From Bimuria novae-zelandiae CBS 107.79 (taxonomy: Eukaryota > Ascomycota > Dothideomycetes > Pleosporales > Didymosphaeriaceae): a stretch of DNA of 64,000 nucleotides. The stretch's first letter is position 1. Every line of letters starts with the position of its first letter. The translations under genes and the position numbers were made by a program. Below the pieces are notes generated by a model. The model had not been told where the DNA came from, made no database searches, and worked only from the letters and a program-made list of their open reading frames with translations. The stretch is from NCBI GenBank assembly GCA_010015655.1, contig ML976665.1:1228319-1292318 (forward strand), read 5' to 3'. Of the stretch, positions 38,001 through 48,560 are shown one piece after another.

Positions 38001-38429
38001 ATTTTTATTACTACATTCTAAGATATTATTTTTATTTTCTAGATAGTCCTTAGTAAGGGGTTTAAGCTACTTAGCTACCTTACTTTTTATATGCATACCA
38101 GCGGAAAGAATTTTAAATTATTTAGTTTTAAAGATATCTTTATTATAGTGGTAGTAGAGTTCTATATTTATAAGAAAGGCCTTAAGTCCTTCTTATTTAC
38201 CTTTATAAATTTTAGAAACCTTAAAGATATCTTTCCCGTAATTATAATAGTTAAATTATAAGCTTTTAGCTTAGCTAATTACTCCTTAAGCTAATATATT
38301 GTATTAGCCTAATTAGTAAACACTATTATAATATTTATAGTTAGTCTAAAAGCCGTGCTTCTTATTAAGACTCTTACTATAGTAGCTATTGTGGCTATAT
38401 TATTATCTCAAACCTTTAGGTAGTTAAAG
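32043..38429 (-). pseudogene. G4 internal gag-pol region, RIP-destroyed
   Basis: Minus-strand remnants of a Gypsy polyprotein: integrase and RNase H parts are unreadable, while reverse transcriptase is recognisable at 34760-35250. The only frame of note is 34969-35175 (MLAKIKKYRLLLYLNKCELY...). The first residues after REGVKIDSKKI run into the 192-bp insertion at 34850-35041. The rest is TA-rich with stops every few codons. Confidence 0.7.
34850..35041. mobile_element. 192-bp insertion of unknown type in the G4 reverse transcriptase
   Basis: A GC-richer island flanked by 8-bp direct repeats ATAAATAT (34842-34849 and 35042-35049). It starts TGTAGTAGAAAAG and ends CCGTCACA. Taking out the island and one repeat copy restores the Gypsy reading frame from DSKKI into VKDI and FLGFANFY, so it is a true insertion. 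An 8-bp duplication would suit a hAT-type MITE, but the ends show no clear inverted repeat beyond TGT/ACA; a small LTR-like or SINE-like element is also possible. Confidence 0.65.
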
Positions 38430-38909
38430 TGTTATAAGGTAGTTTACTTACCTAAGCCTAATCTAGGTTACGAAAAGATATGTTAAGAGTAATATACCTT
38501 ATAAATATATTTAGTAGTTAAAAGGTTATAATAATAACGTTAGGGTTTACGAATAATCTAATTCTATAATAAATAATAGAATAACTAACTAGGAGATTTA
38601 CTAATCTGTTATAAAAAATATACTTATAGTATATTAAGTTAACTATAAAGAGTATGAAAGGTATAGAGAAATTATTAAACTATATACTATTTATCCTAGT
38701 CTTTAATATTATTAGAATTACTATTATATTTTTGCCAAGACCCTGTAGTCCCTAGGGACTTTCGCTTATGCGGGACTACGCCACGTGATTGCTGACCTAA
38801 GCTGTTCCGCGCTTCTGTGTATTCCTCCGGCGCGGTTATTCTGCCAACAATGACTTTCTTGGCGTAATTGTCTGGTTCTATTGTTCCCGTGGGGTTCGTG
38901 ATCGTAACA
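38430..38909 (-). repeat. G4 5' LTR
   Basis: TG...CA ends and full-length match to the split copy and to the inverted solo LTR at 39062-39582. Its right half (38744-38909) keeps normal GC, while the left half is AT-rich. Confidence 0.85.
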
Positions 38910-39735
38910 CCTACATTTACCAGCCTAATACTATATTCTATGTAAACCTACTCTAACCTACTAAACTAGACAAGTCCTATCTACCAAGATAGTAGATTAA
39001 ACTACCTAAACTAGTTATAATTAATGTAAAGCTAGAGTTCTTTATTAAGAAGATAGTTAATTGTTACGATCACAAATCCCACAGGAATAATGGAATCAGA
39101 CAATTACGCCAAGAGAGTCATTGTTGGCAGAATGACCCGCCGGAGGAACACACAGAAACGCAGGGTAGCTTAGGTTAGCAATTACATAATAAAGTCCTAC
39201 ATAAGCGAGAAGTCCCGCATAATAGTTAAGACTATAGTAAGTCCTAGGGACTACCTCTAAGAGGAAGGTCTTAGCAGGACTATAATAATAATTTTAATAT
39301 AGTAAAAAAATAAATAAATAGTACATATTTTAATAAGTTCTTTACCCTTATCCTACTCCTTATAGTTAAACTTAATATACTATTAGTATATTTCTTATAA
39401 TAGATTACTAAATCTCCTAGTTCGTTATTTTATAGTTTATTATAGAATTAGATTATTTACATAATCTAGTATTGTTATTTTAAGCTCTTAACCACTAAAT
39501 ATATTCGCAAGGTATATTACTCTCGACCTATCCTCCCCTATTCCGGATTATTAGTCTTAGATAAGTAAAACACCTTGTAACATTAATCTCTGCTTTAACT
39601 AATAAAGGAGGAGATACAAATACCTAGTTAAGCAGGCTAAATATAATAATTTAATATAGGAACTAGTAATAGAGTTTACTAACTTTACTACTATACAAAA
39701 GTACTATTAAAACCACCTAAAAGTAGATGATCTAA
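38910..39735 (+). pseudogene. Gypsy integrase/chromodomain relic, split by a solo LTR
   Basis: Plus-strand frames read IFYVNLL, PTKLDKSYLPR and EFFIKKIVN (about 38930-39060), then, after the solo LTR, RRRYKYLVK, ELVIEFTNFTTIQKYY and HLKVDDLNK (39600-39735). This is the C-terminal HPVFHVSLL-chromodomain pattern of chromoviral Gypsy elements. It does not belong to G4, which reads the other way. Its upstream part is not found. Confidence 0.6.
39062..39582 (+). mobile_element. Solo LTR of the G4 family, plus orientation
   Basis: A 521-bp copy of the G4 LTR in reverse orientation to G4, with a perfect TTAAT duplication (39057-39061, 39583-39587). It sits in the chromodomain relic. GC is normal at its first 120 bases and AT-rich afterwards, the mirror image of the half-and-half pattern in 38430-38909. 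Confidence 0.9.
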
Positions 39736-40668
39736 ATAAATAAATAAATAGGTAAACTACTTAAAATAATAATAAACTAAATATCTATACACATCCTCGC
39801 AAGCGTAGATTATCAAAAAGTAAAAAGTTACTATTATAGTAACTTCTTAGGTAACCTAATAGCCTAGACATTCTATTAATAATAGTACGTTAATAAATAA
39901 ATAAACGTTAGAAGCTAGGTTTCTACCTTTAAACTTATATTTTAAAAGCTAAAGGTCTAATAGCCTATACCTTAAAACTTACTTCTAATTAATTAAAAAT
40001 AACACCAGCTATTTAGGTGTTAGCACTTAGCTAAATAAGATAAATACATTTATATTAAATAGAGGTAAAAGACCTTTCTTCCTTATCAAACGACTTATAC
40101 ACGTAGACACTAAACGTAGTATATTAATCTAGCCTACCTAGGTCTAGAACACCTTTACTCGTTGCTCTCGTAATAAAAAGAAAATATAGTGAAGCTAAAA
40201 AAGGTAGCTAAGTTATATAAAAAGAAAATTTAATAGGAAAAGCGTGCTACGTAAAAGGTAATTAAAAAGGTAAAAAAGAAAAAGATAGCTAAAAAGGCAG
40301 CTTAGCGCGCTACTTAGAAGTGTACCTATAATATAAAAAAAAAGCTTCATAACTATTTAAAAAGGGTAAAAAAAGATCTCTTAGCTATCTCTATAGAGCA
40401 GAAAGCGTTATAAATGTGTTATTAATACTCTAGATATTAGTAAGGCCTTACTCAGAAGGCGTATCTGCTGCCCTAACTAAATCTACACGCCGTGTCCGTA
40501 ATATTAAGCTTCTAGATAGATTTAAGTAGCGCAATTGAATCGCAGCTATTGACTTACTACTCCACTAGAAAATCTCGTAATAATATTGTTTGTAGGTAGT
40601 TCTATAGCCTCATTTCTAATAGAGTGCTTATGTTGTTGCCCGCGCATCACGCGCACGGACACGTTGTA
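39736..40668 (+). pseudogene. Decayed DNA-transposon tail (probable pogo/Fot1 type)
   Basis: AT-rich DNA with Lys/Arg-rich plus-strand fragments (about 40190-40330) and a terminal STRRVRNIKLLDRFK followed by stop at 40485-40529, resembling the RGRxIxLPxRF ends of fungal pogo-type transposases. A GC-rich segment, GCCCGCGCATCACGCGCACG, and the following ACACGT at 40639-40665 could be the right TIR; no matching left TIR was found. Normal composition starts immediately to the right. Confidence 0.4.
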
Positions 40669-41137
40669 CATTCTGAGGCTAGTCTACTAAGTGGGTCTTT
40701 GGACGTGAATTCCGTGTCTCATAAAGCTATGAAAGCGCCTCTGCGAGAAAAGGCGAAAAACAATGAAGGGAAGGAATGGGTATCGCTGGCGTGAAAGAAC
40801 GACGAATATGAAAAACCGAAGCAGAAATCCGTGATGCGTGAGCGAGAAACCAAAGAAGTGTGAATACAAGATGCTGAAGCAAAAGATAAAAGACAAAGTA
40901 TCCCGAAGGGATCGTAAAACCACCCAGCCCAATGCAGATCATCCATATACCCATAATTCGTGTTTACCCACGGTCCCAGGGACGTCAAGCGCTTCGTGCG
41001 ATGTATCGTCCAACACATAAGAATTTAGAAGGAAAATTAGAAGGAAATACATGGAATAAGAATACAGCTGGTGGGCTCGCGCGCACACAGCAAGAAGGAG
41101 GGGCGGACATCGTACATCTTACGGAAGATAAGAAAGT
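40669..41137. other. Downstream spacer of the rhodopsin-like gene
   Basis: Normal GC. Several overlapping short frames on both strands (for example 40719-41018, minus) show no domain and overlap one another, so none is called. Confidence 0.5.
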
Positions 41138-43317
41138 CTAAGAGTATCTCTGCTCAACGATGCGGGGGCTAAAGCGTACATCCCGCACCACAGGCATCAG
41201 CTGAGCTTGCTCCCATCCACCGGGCGTCCTTGGGGTCGTCGCACCCCCAAAACCATCGTCATGCCAAAATCCGCTGGGTGTAGATGGAGTGACGGGGCTG
41301 ATGGGCGACATCTGATCCCGTCGTGACGAGTTTTGTGGCGTGAGGATGCGCTGATTACGCTGAAATCGCGGACTTGTGGGGATCACCGGTGGAGGAGGAA
41401 CAGCGTAAGCGTAAGGATTCGACTGTTGAAACCTTGGAGGGTGAGCTGCAGGCGGCGTAGCTACGTAATACGAGGGCACGGGCTGCGGAGATGAGAATGC
41501 GGAGGTTTCCGCGGTGGGAGGGGTTTGGACGTAGTATGACGGGATCGAGGTGTGTGGATTGTGCGCTGCCAGTACAGGTGCTGGAACCGCTGCTGACGTG
41601 GTAACTGCCATAGGTACCGTTCGGAGTGGGTCATCGTACGCAACTCTTTCTAAGCTCGATGAAGGGCGCAGGGAGATTATTGAAGGGGGCGGTGGTATGG
41701 GAAGTGGCACGTTCGGGGACGGCGTCCGCGTTTCAGGTGTCTGACTAGTTGGCGCATGGTGCACGTGTGCTACAGTATGAGAACGGGGCCGCTCAGTAAT
41801 GGTTGTGAGAGGAGGGAATTGTGGACGTGCGCGCATCTGCGGAAGCGGCGGGTGCTGCTGTTGTTGTGGAGATGGGAAAAGTGAAAATCTTCTGGGGCGC
41901 TGTTGACGATTGAGAGAAGGCGCTTCGTTACTGGGAGGTACTGTAACTGATCTTGGCTTTGTGCCATCCGCTGGATAGATCCAAGATGGGTTACTGGATT
42001 GGTTCGGCGACAAGTATCTAGGCGAAAGTGCCTGCGAACTCGCGGTCTGGGGAGTAAGGAGGTCGGTCGCGCGCCGTGTCTCATCCGCATCAGGAATGAG
42101 AAGTCGAAGGCCTCTTTCACTTGGGCTTCGTGACCTATTCGAGGATGCGTTCGGCGGACTGTTGAAATTGGGCGGCATGAGTGGGCTGAGGGGTCTTGGA
42201 CTGGGTATACGTGGCGAGACTTCTGTTGTTCTGGAGACCATGAACTCGGTGGATCCGGCCGAATGGTCTCGTGCTCTTTTGTAACCTCGAAAATACCCCA
42301 CAGAACAACAGCCATATGTCGACTCTTCATCTATAATGAGACGCTTGTTTCTGGCTTGCGACATCCTTCTTATGCTCGACTCGGCTGTCTCGAAGAAAGG
42401 GCGGACGTACGGTATACACGCAGTAAATATGCTTACTGAAGCCTGAGCCTGTGTACAGATTATGGGGATCCATAGCTTGAAGGCCGGATTGTCATGTGGC
42501 GATATCGGATACAAGGACAGCAAGCGAACCACCGCGGCACCAATGACAAGAATCCGTGGTGCAAAGCAAGCGACAACAGCAAGTTTTCTTGAAAGCCTGA
42601 CTTTGAGGTACGCGACCAGGTTGACGCTCAGCATGATTATTACTACCTCGCTGGTCATGTCGATTATGCAGTAAACGATCCAGAATACGCCCTGTTTTGA
42701 GTGTCAGTTTTCATACCTAGAGGGCTACCTATAATTTATCTCGCACTTACAGTGTTGAAACAATGCAATGTGAATACCTCCCATGGCTTGGGAAGCCCGC
42801 ATTGAAATGCCACAGTAGCGAGGGACGCCAGAGTCCATACGAGGGTGAAGATACCAATGCTCAGGACAACTCTGCGCTGAATTTGCTTATGATAGACATC
42901 GTAAAAGAAGTATAGGAGAGAAAGTTTAGCAAAACAGAGCGTTGAAATGTAGAGGAAGTCTGAGGCGTAGATCCCCTTCTGGATTGCCTCGGCTCTTTTG
43001 ACGGTGAGAAGGCCCGAACCACCCAGGCCATCCGATGCAAGGATGAGGATAGTGACAGAAAGGCCAATAGCGAATACCTGTGGATGTTAGCAAAGCAGGG
43101 AGAATAATTGAGCTCGACATACCGCAGCAGCTAGAATGAACAGGTCATCGATGCCAGCCTTTCTTTGGCCCAGCGCAAGTTTGATACATTGTCGAGCAAG
43201 TAATACGACAACAGATAGAACCAAAGTCGCCCAGGTCACCGTGGCTATGGTGTTGCTCTTGTTTTCGATGCCTGGTGTAGATTCTCGTTGGTGAAGTAAT
43301 GTTCCAGGTATGTTCAT
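41138..43317 (-). CDS. Seven-helix rhodopsin-domain (PTH11/SAT4-like) membrane protein with long Pro/Ser-rich tail
   Basis: Three exons: 43317-43123, 43077-42751 and 42691-41138, with introns of 45 and 59 bp (donors GTATGT and GTAAGT) and all phases 0; 691 residues. The start at 43315-43317 gives MNIPGTLLHQRES; an in-frame extension upstream (to 43647) is low-complexity and less likely. Seven hydrophobic helices fit the fungal Rhodopsin domain: TIATVTWATLVLSVVVLLA, then a helix around LFILAAA-VFAIGLSV, YISTLCFAKLSLLYFF, LSIGIFTLVWTLASLA, WIVYCIIDM...VNLVAYL, APRILVIGAAVVRLLSLY and IICTQAQASVSIFTACIP. A cytoplasmic tail of about 430 residues rich in Pro, Ser, Thr and Arg follows. Members of the family are thought to sense or signal at the plasma membrane; ligand and role here are unknown. 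Confidence 0.88.
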
Positions 43318-45528
43318 ATTGTTGAAGACGAACGCCCACCCACCGACCCAGCCCAACCCAAGGAAAGAAAGAGGGAAAGAACTAGATAACAAGGAAAAGG
43401 AAAAAGGAATGTGGGTTTCAGGGTAGTCCGGGCAACTCGGAAGACCGCATATCGAGTGAGCCCACAAATGCGATACCAAGCTGAATGCAAACTTCGGTGC
43501 TAAGACGCGCAATACGTTGGGTGAGGTGGAGTGGAGTGAGTGTTGCGGGGGGCTGCGGGAGTAAAAGGAAGATCGAACATCTAGCGTCGGAGACCTTGCA
43601 ACGGCCTCGTCATACCAAAGCCTGAGGCTCTGCGGAGCGGCTGTCATGCAATAGCCAATTCGGGCTCATGAGGGCTCATTTCCTCCGCGCAGTGGCATAA
43701 TCATCTCCAAGGCTGACCCAACACACCCTTTCGGCAGCATAGCTGGGCTGTGCAGCGCACCGAGAAAAGGCCACGGGTATCTAGAAAATAACCGTATGAG
43801 TACTAGCACCGCCAGTCTCCCATAATAAATCGCTTGCATGCGGTGCGACCAATTCTGCTCAACTCACTGGCTCCCTTTTTCGAGATCTCACTAATTTAGG
43901 GCTGCGGCGGGCTGACACGCATGCAAGGAAGCCGGGGTCTTCGGTACTGCGGCGCAAGTAGGCCCTTCGTAATGAAGTCATACGGTCAGTGCAGAAAAGC
44001 ATGAACTGATGCATGGGTCGAAGGTACTCCGCGTGAAATGGTGGGCATGAACATCCGTGCATGTGCGATCGAAGGATTCGCAGGCCAAACGAGCGACCAG
44101 CGCCCATCAGTCCGCATGATGAACTGCTCAATTTTTTACGGCAACATACCCAGCGACAAGGAATCTCGAAGCCGATGCATCACGGTTGGCATCCCGCGCA
44201 TGTTTCGACTTTGCCGCCGGGTGCTGCCGTTCGCTGGTATTTTCAGGTAGCAAATCTCGCTTCTAGCCGCCGTTCTCACACGCCGAGACCTTGTCGTGTC
44301 TCGATACTGGTGGCATGCTTAATTACCTCACTCCGAACGACGATCAACGCAATTATTGGGTTGTCGCGAAGAGGTTGTGCGCACATGTTGAATGACCAAT
44401 CCACTTTCTCCGTGTGTTCTGTGAACCGTGGATCGCGGAAACGAACGATGGGCGATTTGTTATTTACTAGTACAACATGACGTCAGAACTTTATGGTGGG
44501 GTGAACTGAATATCTGAAACACCAGGGATGATACCATGGTACCCCTCGGCATCAGAACAACGGTACCGGCTTTGTTGCACCATCTCCTTCCTTTGTTGCA
44601 ATCGTCGCGGAGTTAGAAAAAACAGCGGACAGCCCACGGGCTCGTTGTGATCACGTGGGTCCGGACACTAGCGGCACCACATGGGTGTGCATGTGGCTGA
44701 GCCAGTTGCGAATGTTGAGTACTCCGCGCCTGCGCGCAAGCAATTGGAATCGCTGAACAGTACCTACTGTATATCGATAGTTGATAGTAAGCGCTTGATT
44801 CAGCGGGCTCCGCTTCCGAAGGGACCTCGGAAGTATTCGCCGCTCCAGGTGTGCGGGCGACGATGGTGATGCTTTTATGCCTAACAAAGCAAGTCGATAC
44901 TGTAAGAAACGCCTTTTTAGGAGTCTTATCAGAGGGCACTTGTACTTCCACCTTCTAAGCGCGCGCAGCTAGAAAATTGCTGCATATTTCATGCCGACCC
45001 CGCCTCTTCGGTCACCGACACATCGACCCAAGTTCATCCGCTCGTCTCGAAGCCTCACAGGACGTTGGATGGTTGTTGCCGTACTTTTGTGTTACCACCG
45101 CAAATCGTCCGAAGTGAGTATGGTGAAGATCGTGAGTCCCGGTGAAATCACATATGATACCGACTTGGCCCCATCTAGTAACTTCGTGAGGAGAATCGAC
45201 GAAACGCTAGAAGAGGGCTCACATCCCAACTGGGCGGGCAATGACAATTAAAACAACATTTGACAGCAGGTTTGGCGCGGCGACCCCAGACCCAGAACCG
45301 TTACTAAGACTTGACTCGCGTCTTGGCCAGACTATTCTGCCCCGCCGCGAACCACTACTTCGTTACATCAGTAGCGAATTCGTCACCAATTCCCTGGGTG
45401 GTCGCATCGTGATGTTGAGACGTGATTGAAACCCAGTGCCTTCTCCTGTTGGCGTTTCAACGCCTACTTCGGCCGACGCTCAGCGTGCGACAAAAGGACC
45501 GTTTGTTTTGCGCACATGAAACATCGTA
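43318..45528. other. Gene-poor spacer between the rhodopsin-like gene and transposon E
   Basis: Normal composition. The first part is the promoter side of the rhodopsin-like gene. Frames such as 44061-44480 (plus), 44613-44951 (minus) and 44991-45251 (plus) show no recognisable domain, conserved start context or splicing pattern. No RNA gene was recognised. Confidence 0.5.
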
Positions 45529-45878
45529 ACGTACTTCACAAGCGAGTGCATCACTCTGCCAAGACCCCACCAAAATCTATACTCTACACGATAGTATAGA
45601 ACGCGCATAAATAATTATAAGAAATTATAATAAACTAATTTATTTAAAATTAATTTTTATAAGCTACTTATAAATTATTTTATTATATTTAGCTTTACTA
45701 TAGCGTTTATAGTACTATTAAGTTAATTTACTTTTATTAGCGCATACTTTTTTATTACCTTTTTTAATTACTATCTGCCTCAAAGTCTTTTAAAGTAGTT
45801 AGTTACTAATTATTAGTAGATACAAAAACTTCTTCTTACTATAGTTACTTTTTTTATATAATTTTTATTATGTAGTAG

Positions 45879-46331
45879 TGTTATGAAGCTCTCACACCTT
45901 GTTCCAATCTGGGTTAGGGCGGTAAGGTATCGTGGTGCTTTATAAATTATTTAGTAGTATAAGTTAATGCGATACTTAGCGCGAGGCTAGATAATTTAAT
46001 CTTATAATAAAATAACATAACTATTAGTTTATATAAAAGAACGTACTCGCACAGAAGATATATAAGTTAACTATAAGGAGAGGAATAATAATAGGAGAAT
46101 TATTACACTATATACTAGTCTATTTTTTCCTCGTAGTCCCGCCAAGATTCCGTAGTCCCAGGGACTCTAGTAGTCCCACGGGACTTCCCTTTATGCGGGA
46201 CTTTATTACGTAACTACTAACATAAGCTATCCCGCGCCTCTTTATGTCCTGTTATTTCTATCGTTCCGTTAACAATTACTTCCTTGGCGTAATTACCTGG
46301 CTCCTTTCTTCTGGTTCCTGTGGTCGTAACA
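45879..46331 (-). mobile_element. Solo LTR of the G3 family in transposon E
   Basis: A 453-bp copy of the G3 LTR in inverse orientation, flanked by a perfect AGTAG duplication (45874-45878, 46332-46336). A solo LTR forms by recombination between the two LTRs of a full element. Its outer parts keep normal GC; the centre is AT-rich. Confidence 0.93.
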
Positions 46332-47108
46332 AGTAGCCTTATTAGTAGCTTAAAGCTTAATAATTTACTTTTACGCTAATACTAGCTTATACGATAGTAC
46401 TATTACGCCTTTTACTATCTTTTTAAAGGCCTTAACTAGGCTTATTATAAAACTATTTAAGTATTTTTAAATCCGCTCTTTTATTAACGTTAATTATAAC
46501 CTTAATTCTAAAGTATTATTAGGTATTTATAACTACTATATACTATTATATATAGTATATGGTAAAGGCGTACGTAGGTAAATGTTAAATTTTTATATTA
46601 TTACTTTTAGTTAAGAGAAATAAGGCTAGCGTCTTAAAAGCTTTTTTAACTATTATTTTATGTAATTATAGCCTTAAATATAGTAATAAAATAAGATAAA
46701 AACTTAATTTTAGTAATATGCGTAATATAGTTACGTATTAGATCCTTAGCTTAGCACCTATACGCCATTTTTAATAATAAGAAATACCCTATATCTAGTG
46801 GCTATAGGAGGTGCGACAAATACAAAAGTATATAGAAAGTAATAATCTAATTATCCTTATAGTATTATTAAAATTTAAGTAAATTATAGCTCTTATAGCT
46901 ATTAATAATTAGTACCTAATAAGTACCTTATAACTACTAATAATATACTCTTTTATATACGCGTTAAAATGCTTTAGCTACTATAAACTAAGCTTATGTA
47001 TTATTTAGCTATTCTTAGAAACTATAAAATCTAGTCGCGAGGTAGATCTTTCTTTTAGTACTAGGTAGAGAGGTAGCGCTTGCCCTAAAAAATAGTAAAG
47101 AGTAAAAT

Positions 47109-47494
47109 TGTATCGGCGCAGGTCACTCAAAGGATCGATGTTGGCGTATCTCTTAGCAGAGGCATATGGGAGTGCGTGTATAAGAATGTAGCCTCGAATG
47201 AATTAAGTGCCTATAGGCCTGGTACGAAAGGATACGGAAAAGGTACTGAACTACAAAGGCCCCAAGCTCCTCTAAATACACCTCTTCCCAGATGGCTAGC
47301 TAGCACATAACTGCCATAGGTTGACCGTCGGTCTGATGGATCCGAAATAGGTCCGAATCGGATCCGTAGTTCCCCATCGGTCTGATAGATCCGAAATTGG
47401 TCCGATACGGATGAGTGTCGGTTTTCGGATGATCTCGAATCCTGTCTTGACTGGCCAAGGGTTCTCATGTCGACGAGCGATTGTTCCTGTTACA
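47109..47494. mobile_element. Solo LTR in transposon E, almost free of RIP
   Basis: A 386-bp segment with normal GC and TG...CA ends (TGTATCGGCGCAGG, CCTGTTACA), flanked by a perfect AAAAT duplication (47104-47108, 47495-47499). It contains two 29-bp direct repeats (47328-47356 and 47377-47405, starting TCGGTCTGAT). It is unrelated to the other LTR families here. It is clean inside a mutated host, so it inserted after the RIP that hit E. Confidence 0.88.
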
Positions 47495-48223
47495 AAAATT
47501 ACTTAGTCTATTACATTAACGCCCTAAATAACTAAAGTCTACTTTTAGTTACTTTATTATATGCTTTTTAGCCTGCCTTAACGCTTAAAGCCTATAAGAA
47601 CTACTTTTATTAATATTATACTTATTATAAAGCTACTTTTCTTAAAGTTATAGGTATCTTTATCTAGAATACTATACTTAGATTTAGTATTCTTTATAAA
47701 CTAGAACTAGCTTTATATAACCTTAGAATCCTTATAAAGGACTCGTTATAGTTATAATTTTAATTAAATTTAACTTAGAGCTCTAATTAGTGCTTAATAA
47801 AGTTTATAACTTAGTTTTAACTAATAGCCTTATAGCCTTACTTAACTAATAAAAAATTAGCTATATCTTTTATAATAATAAGCTAAGGCAGAAATCCTCG
47901 CACGTTTAAGTTAAGTATATACTAAATAATTACTTGCTCTTTTATTAGAAAGAGATTTATAATGTTAAAAATATAATTATATTAAAAAGTAATTTTAGTA
48001 CGATATTTACTTAGTAAGCTTTAAGTAATACTATAAATAGCTATAGCGTATTACTAACTTCGTATTATATTTTATTTAATAGCTTAAAGCGCAAGCTATA
48101 TATAAGCTTTTTTTTTAATTATAATAATTAATTAGGTAGTTAAGATATCGCGTTATACTATTATTATTAATATATTTTAGTAGGGTCTTAGCAAAGTAAT
48201 GCACTCGCTTGTGAAGTACGTTA

Positions 48224-48560
48224 TTTGATTTTTGTACTTTGTCGCAATCGGACTGTCATTTTCACGATGTCATTGATCGTGATGCTAGATTGACTCTTTT
48301 CTTATTACGTGGCCAGGACAGCCTGGATTTGGATGATTGCATTTTTTGAAACCTCTTCGCGTCAAATAAAACTCAAAAACCAGATACCGGATGCTCGTGC
48401 CGATGATTTTCAGTACGGGATCTGGTGGGAAGAGATTTCTTACCCTCGGGCCTCAGGTCGTAAGGTGGACAGATGGTTGTTGATATCCTGATCTACGTCT
48501 GAATTTGGAGGCATGGACTTCGTCGAGACCGACATTGCTCAAATCTATGGCATAATAATT
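48224..48560. other. Short spacer between transposon E and the tannase gene
   Basis: Normal composition begins right after the TA of E. It is the 3' side of the tannase gene; the 60-codon plus frame at 48309-48491 has no recognisable feature. Confidence 0.5.

Larger units (their letters stand above)
9309..38909 (-). mobile_element. G4: outermost Gypsy LTR retrotransposon, RIP-degraded, with nested insertions
   Basis: Two minus-oriented LTRs of one family bound it. The right (5') LTR is 38430-38909; the left (3') LTR is split into 9309-9621 and 31849-32030 by G3. A polypurine tract (minus-strand ...AGGAGAATAG) adjoins the 3' LTR at 32031-32042, which supports minus orientation. The internal part, 32031-38429, contains reverse-transcriptase remnants on the minus strand: a decayed catalytic motif YLGN at 35230-35241, the piece NKCELYITKTKYLRFI (34969-35175), and FLGFANFY near 34760-34790. 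Without nested DNA it would be about 7.2 kb, normal for Gypsy. The sequences outside the two LTRs (AAGAG and CCTAC) do not match, so the target duplication is lost or the ends recombined. Confidence 0.8.
45529..48221. mobile_element. Transposon E: RIP-degraded TIR element at TA, holding two solo LTRs
   Basis: A 48-bp TIR (45529-45576 and 48174-48221) starts ACGTACTTCACAAGCGAGTG; its arms differ only by C-to-T changes in the right arm. TA dinucleotides flank both ends (45527-45528, 48222-48223). Removing the solo LTRs at 45879 and 47109 with one duplication each leaves 1844 bp, the size of Fot1-type elements. No transposase motif survives, so the family (Tc1/mariner-pogo) is inferred from the TA target, the TIR and the length. 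Confidence 0.82.

Noticed and set aside
2008..40668. A Starship-like giant cargo element
   Set aside because: No tyrosine recombinase with DUF3435 features, and no host cargo genes, only transposon remains.
41770..42330. A 186-codon minus-strand frame
   Set aside because: Out-of-frame shadow of the third exon of the rhodopsin-like gene.
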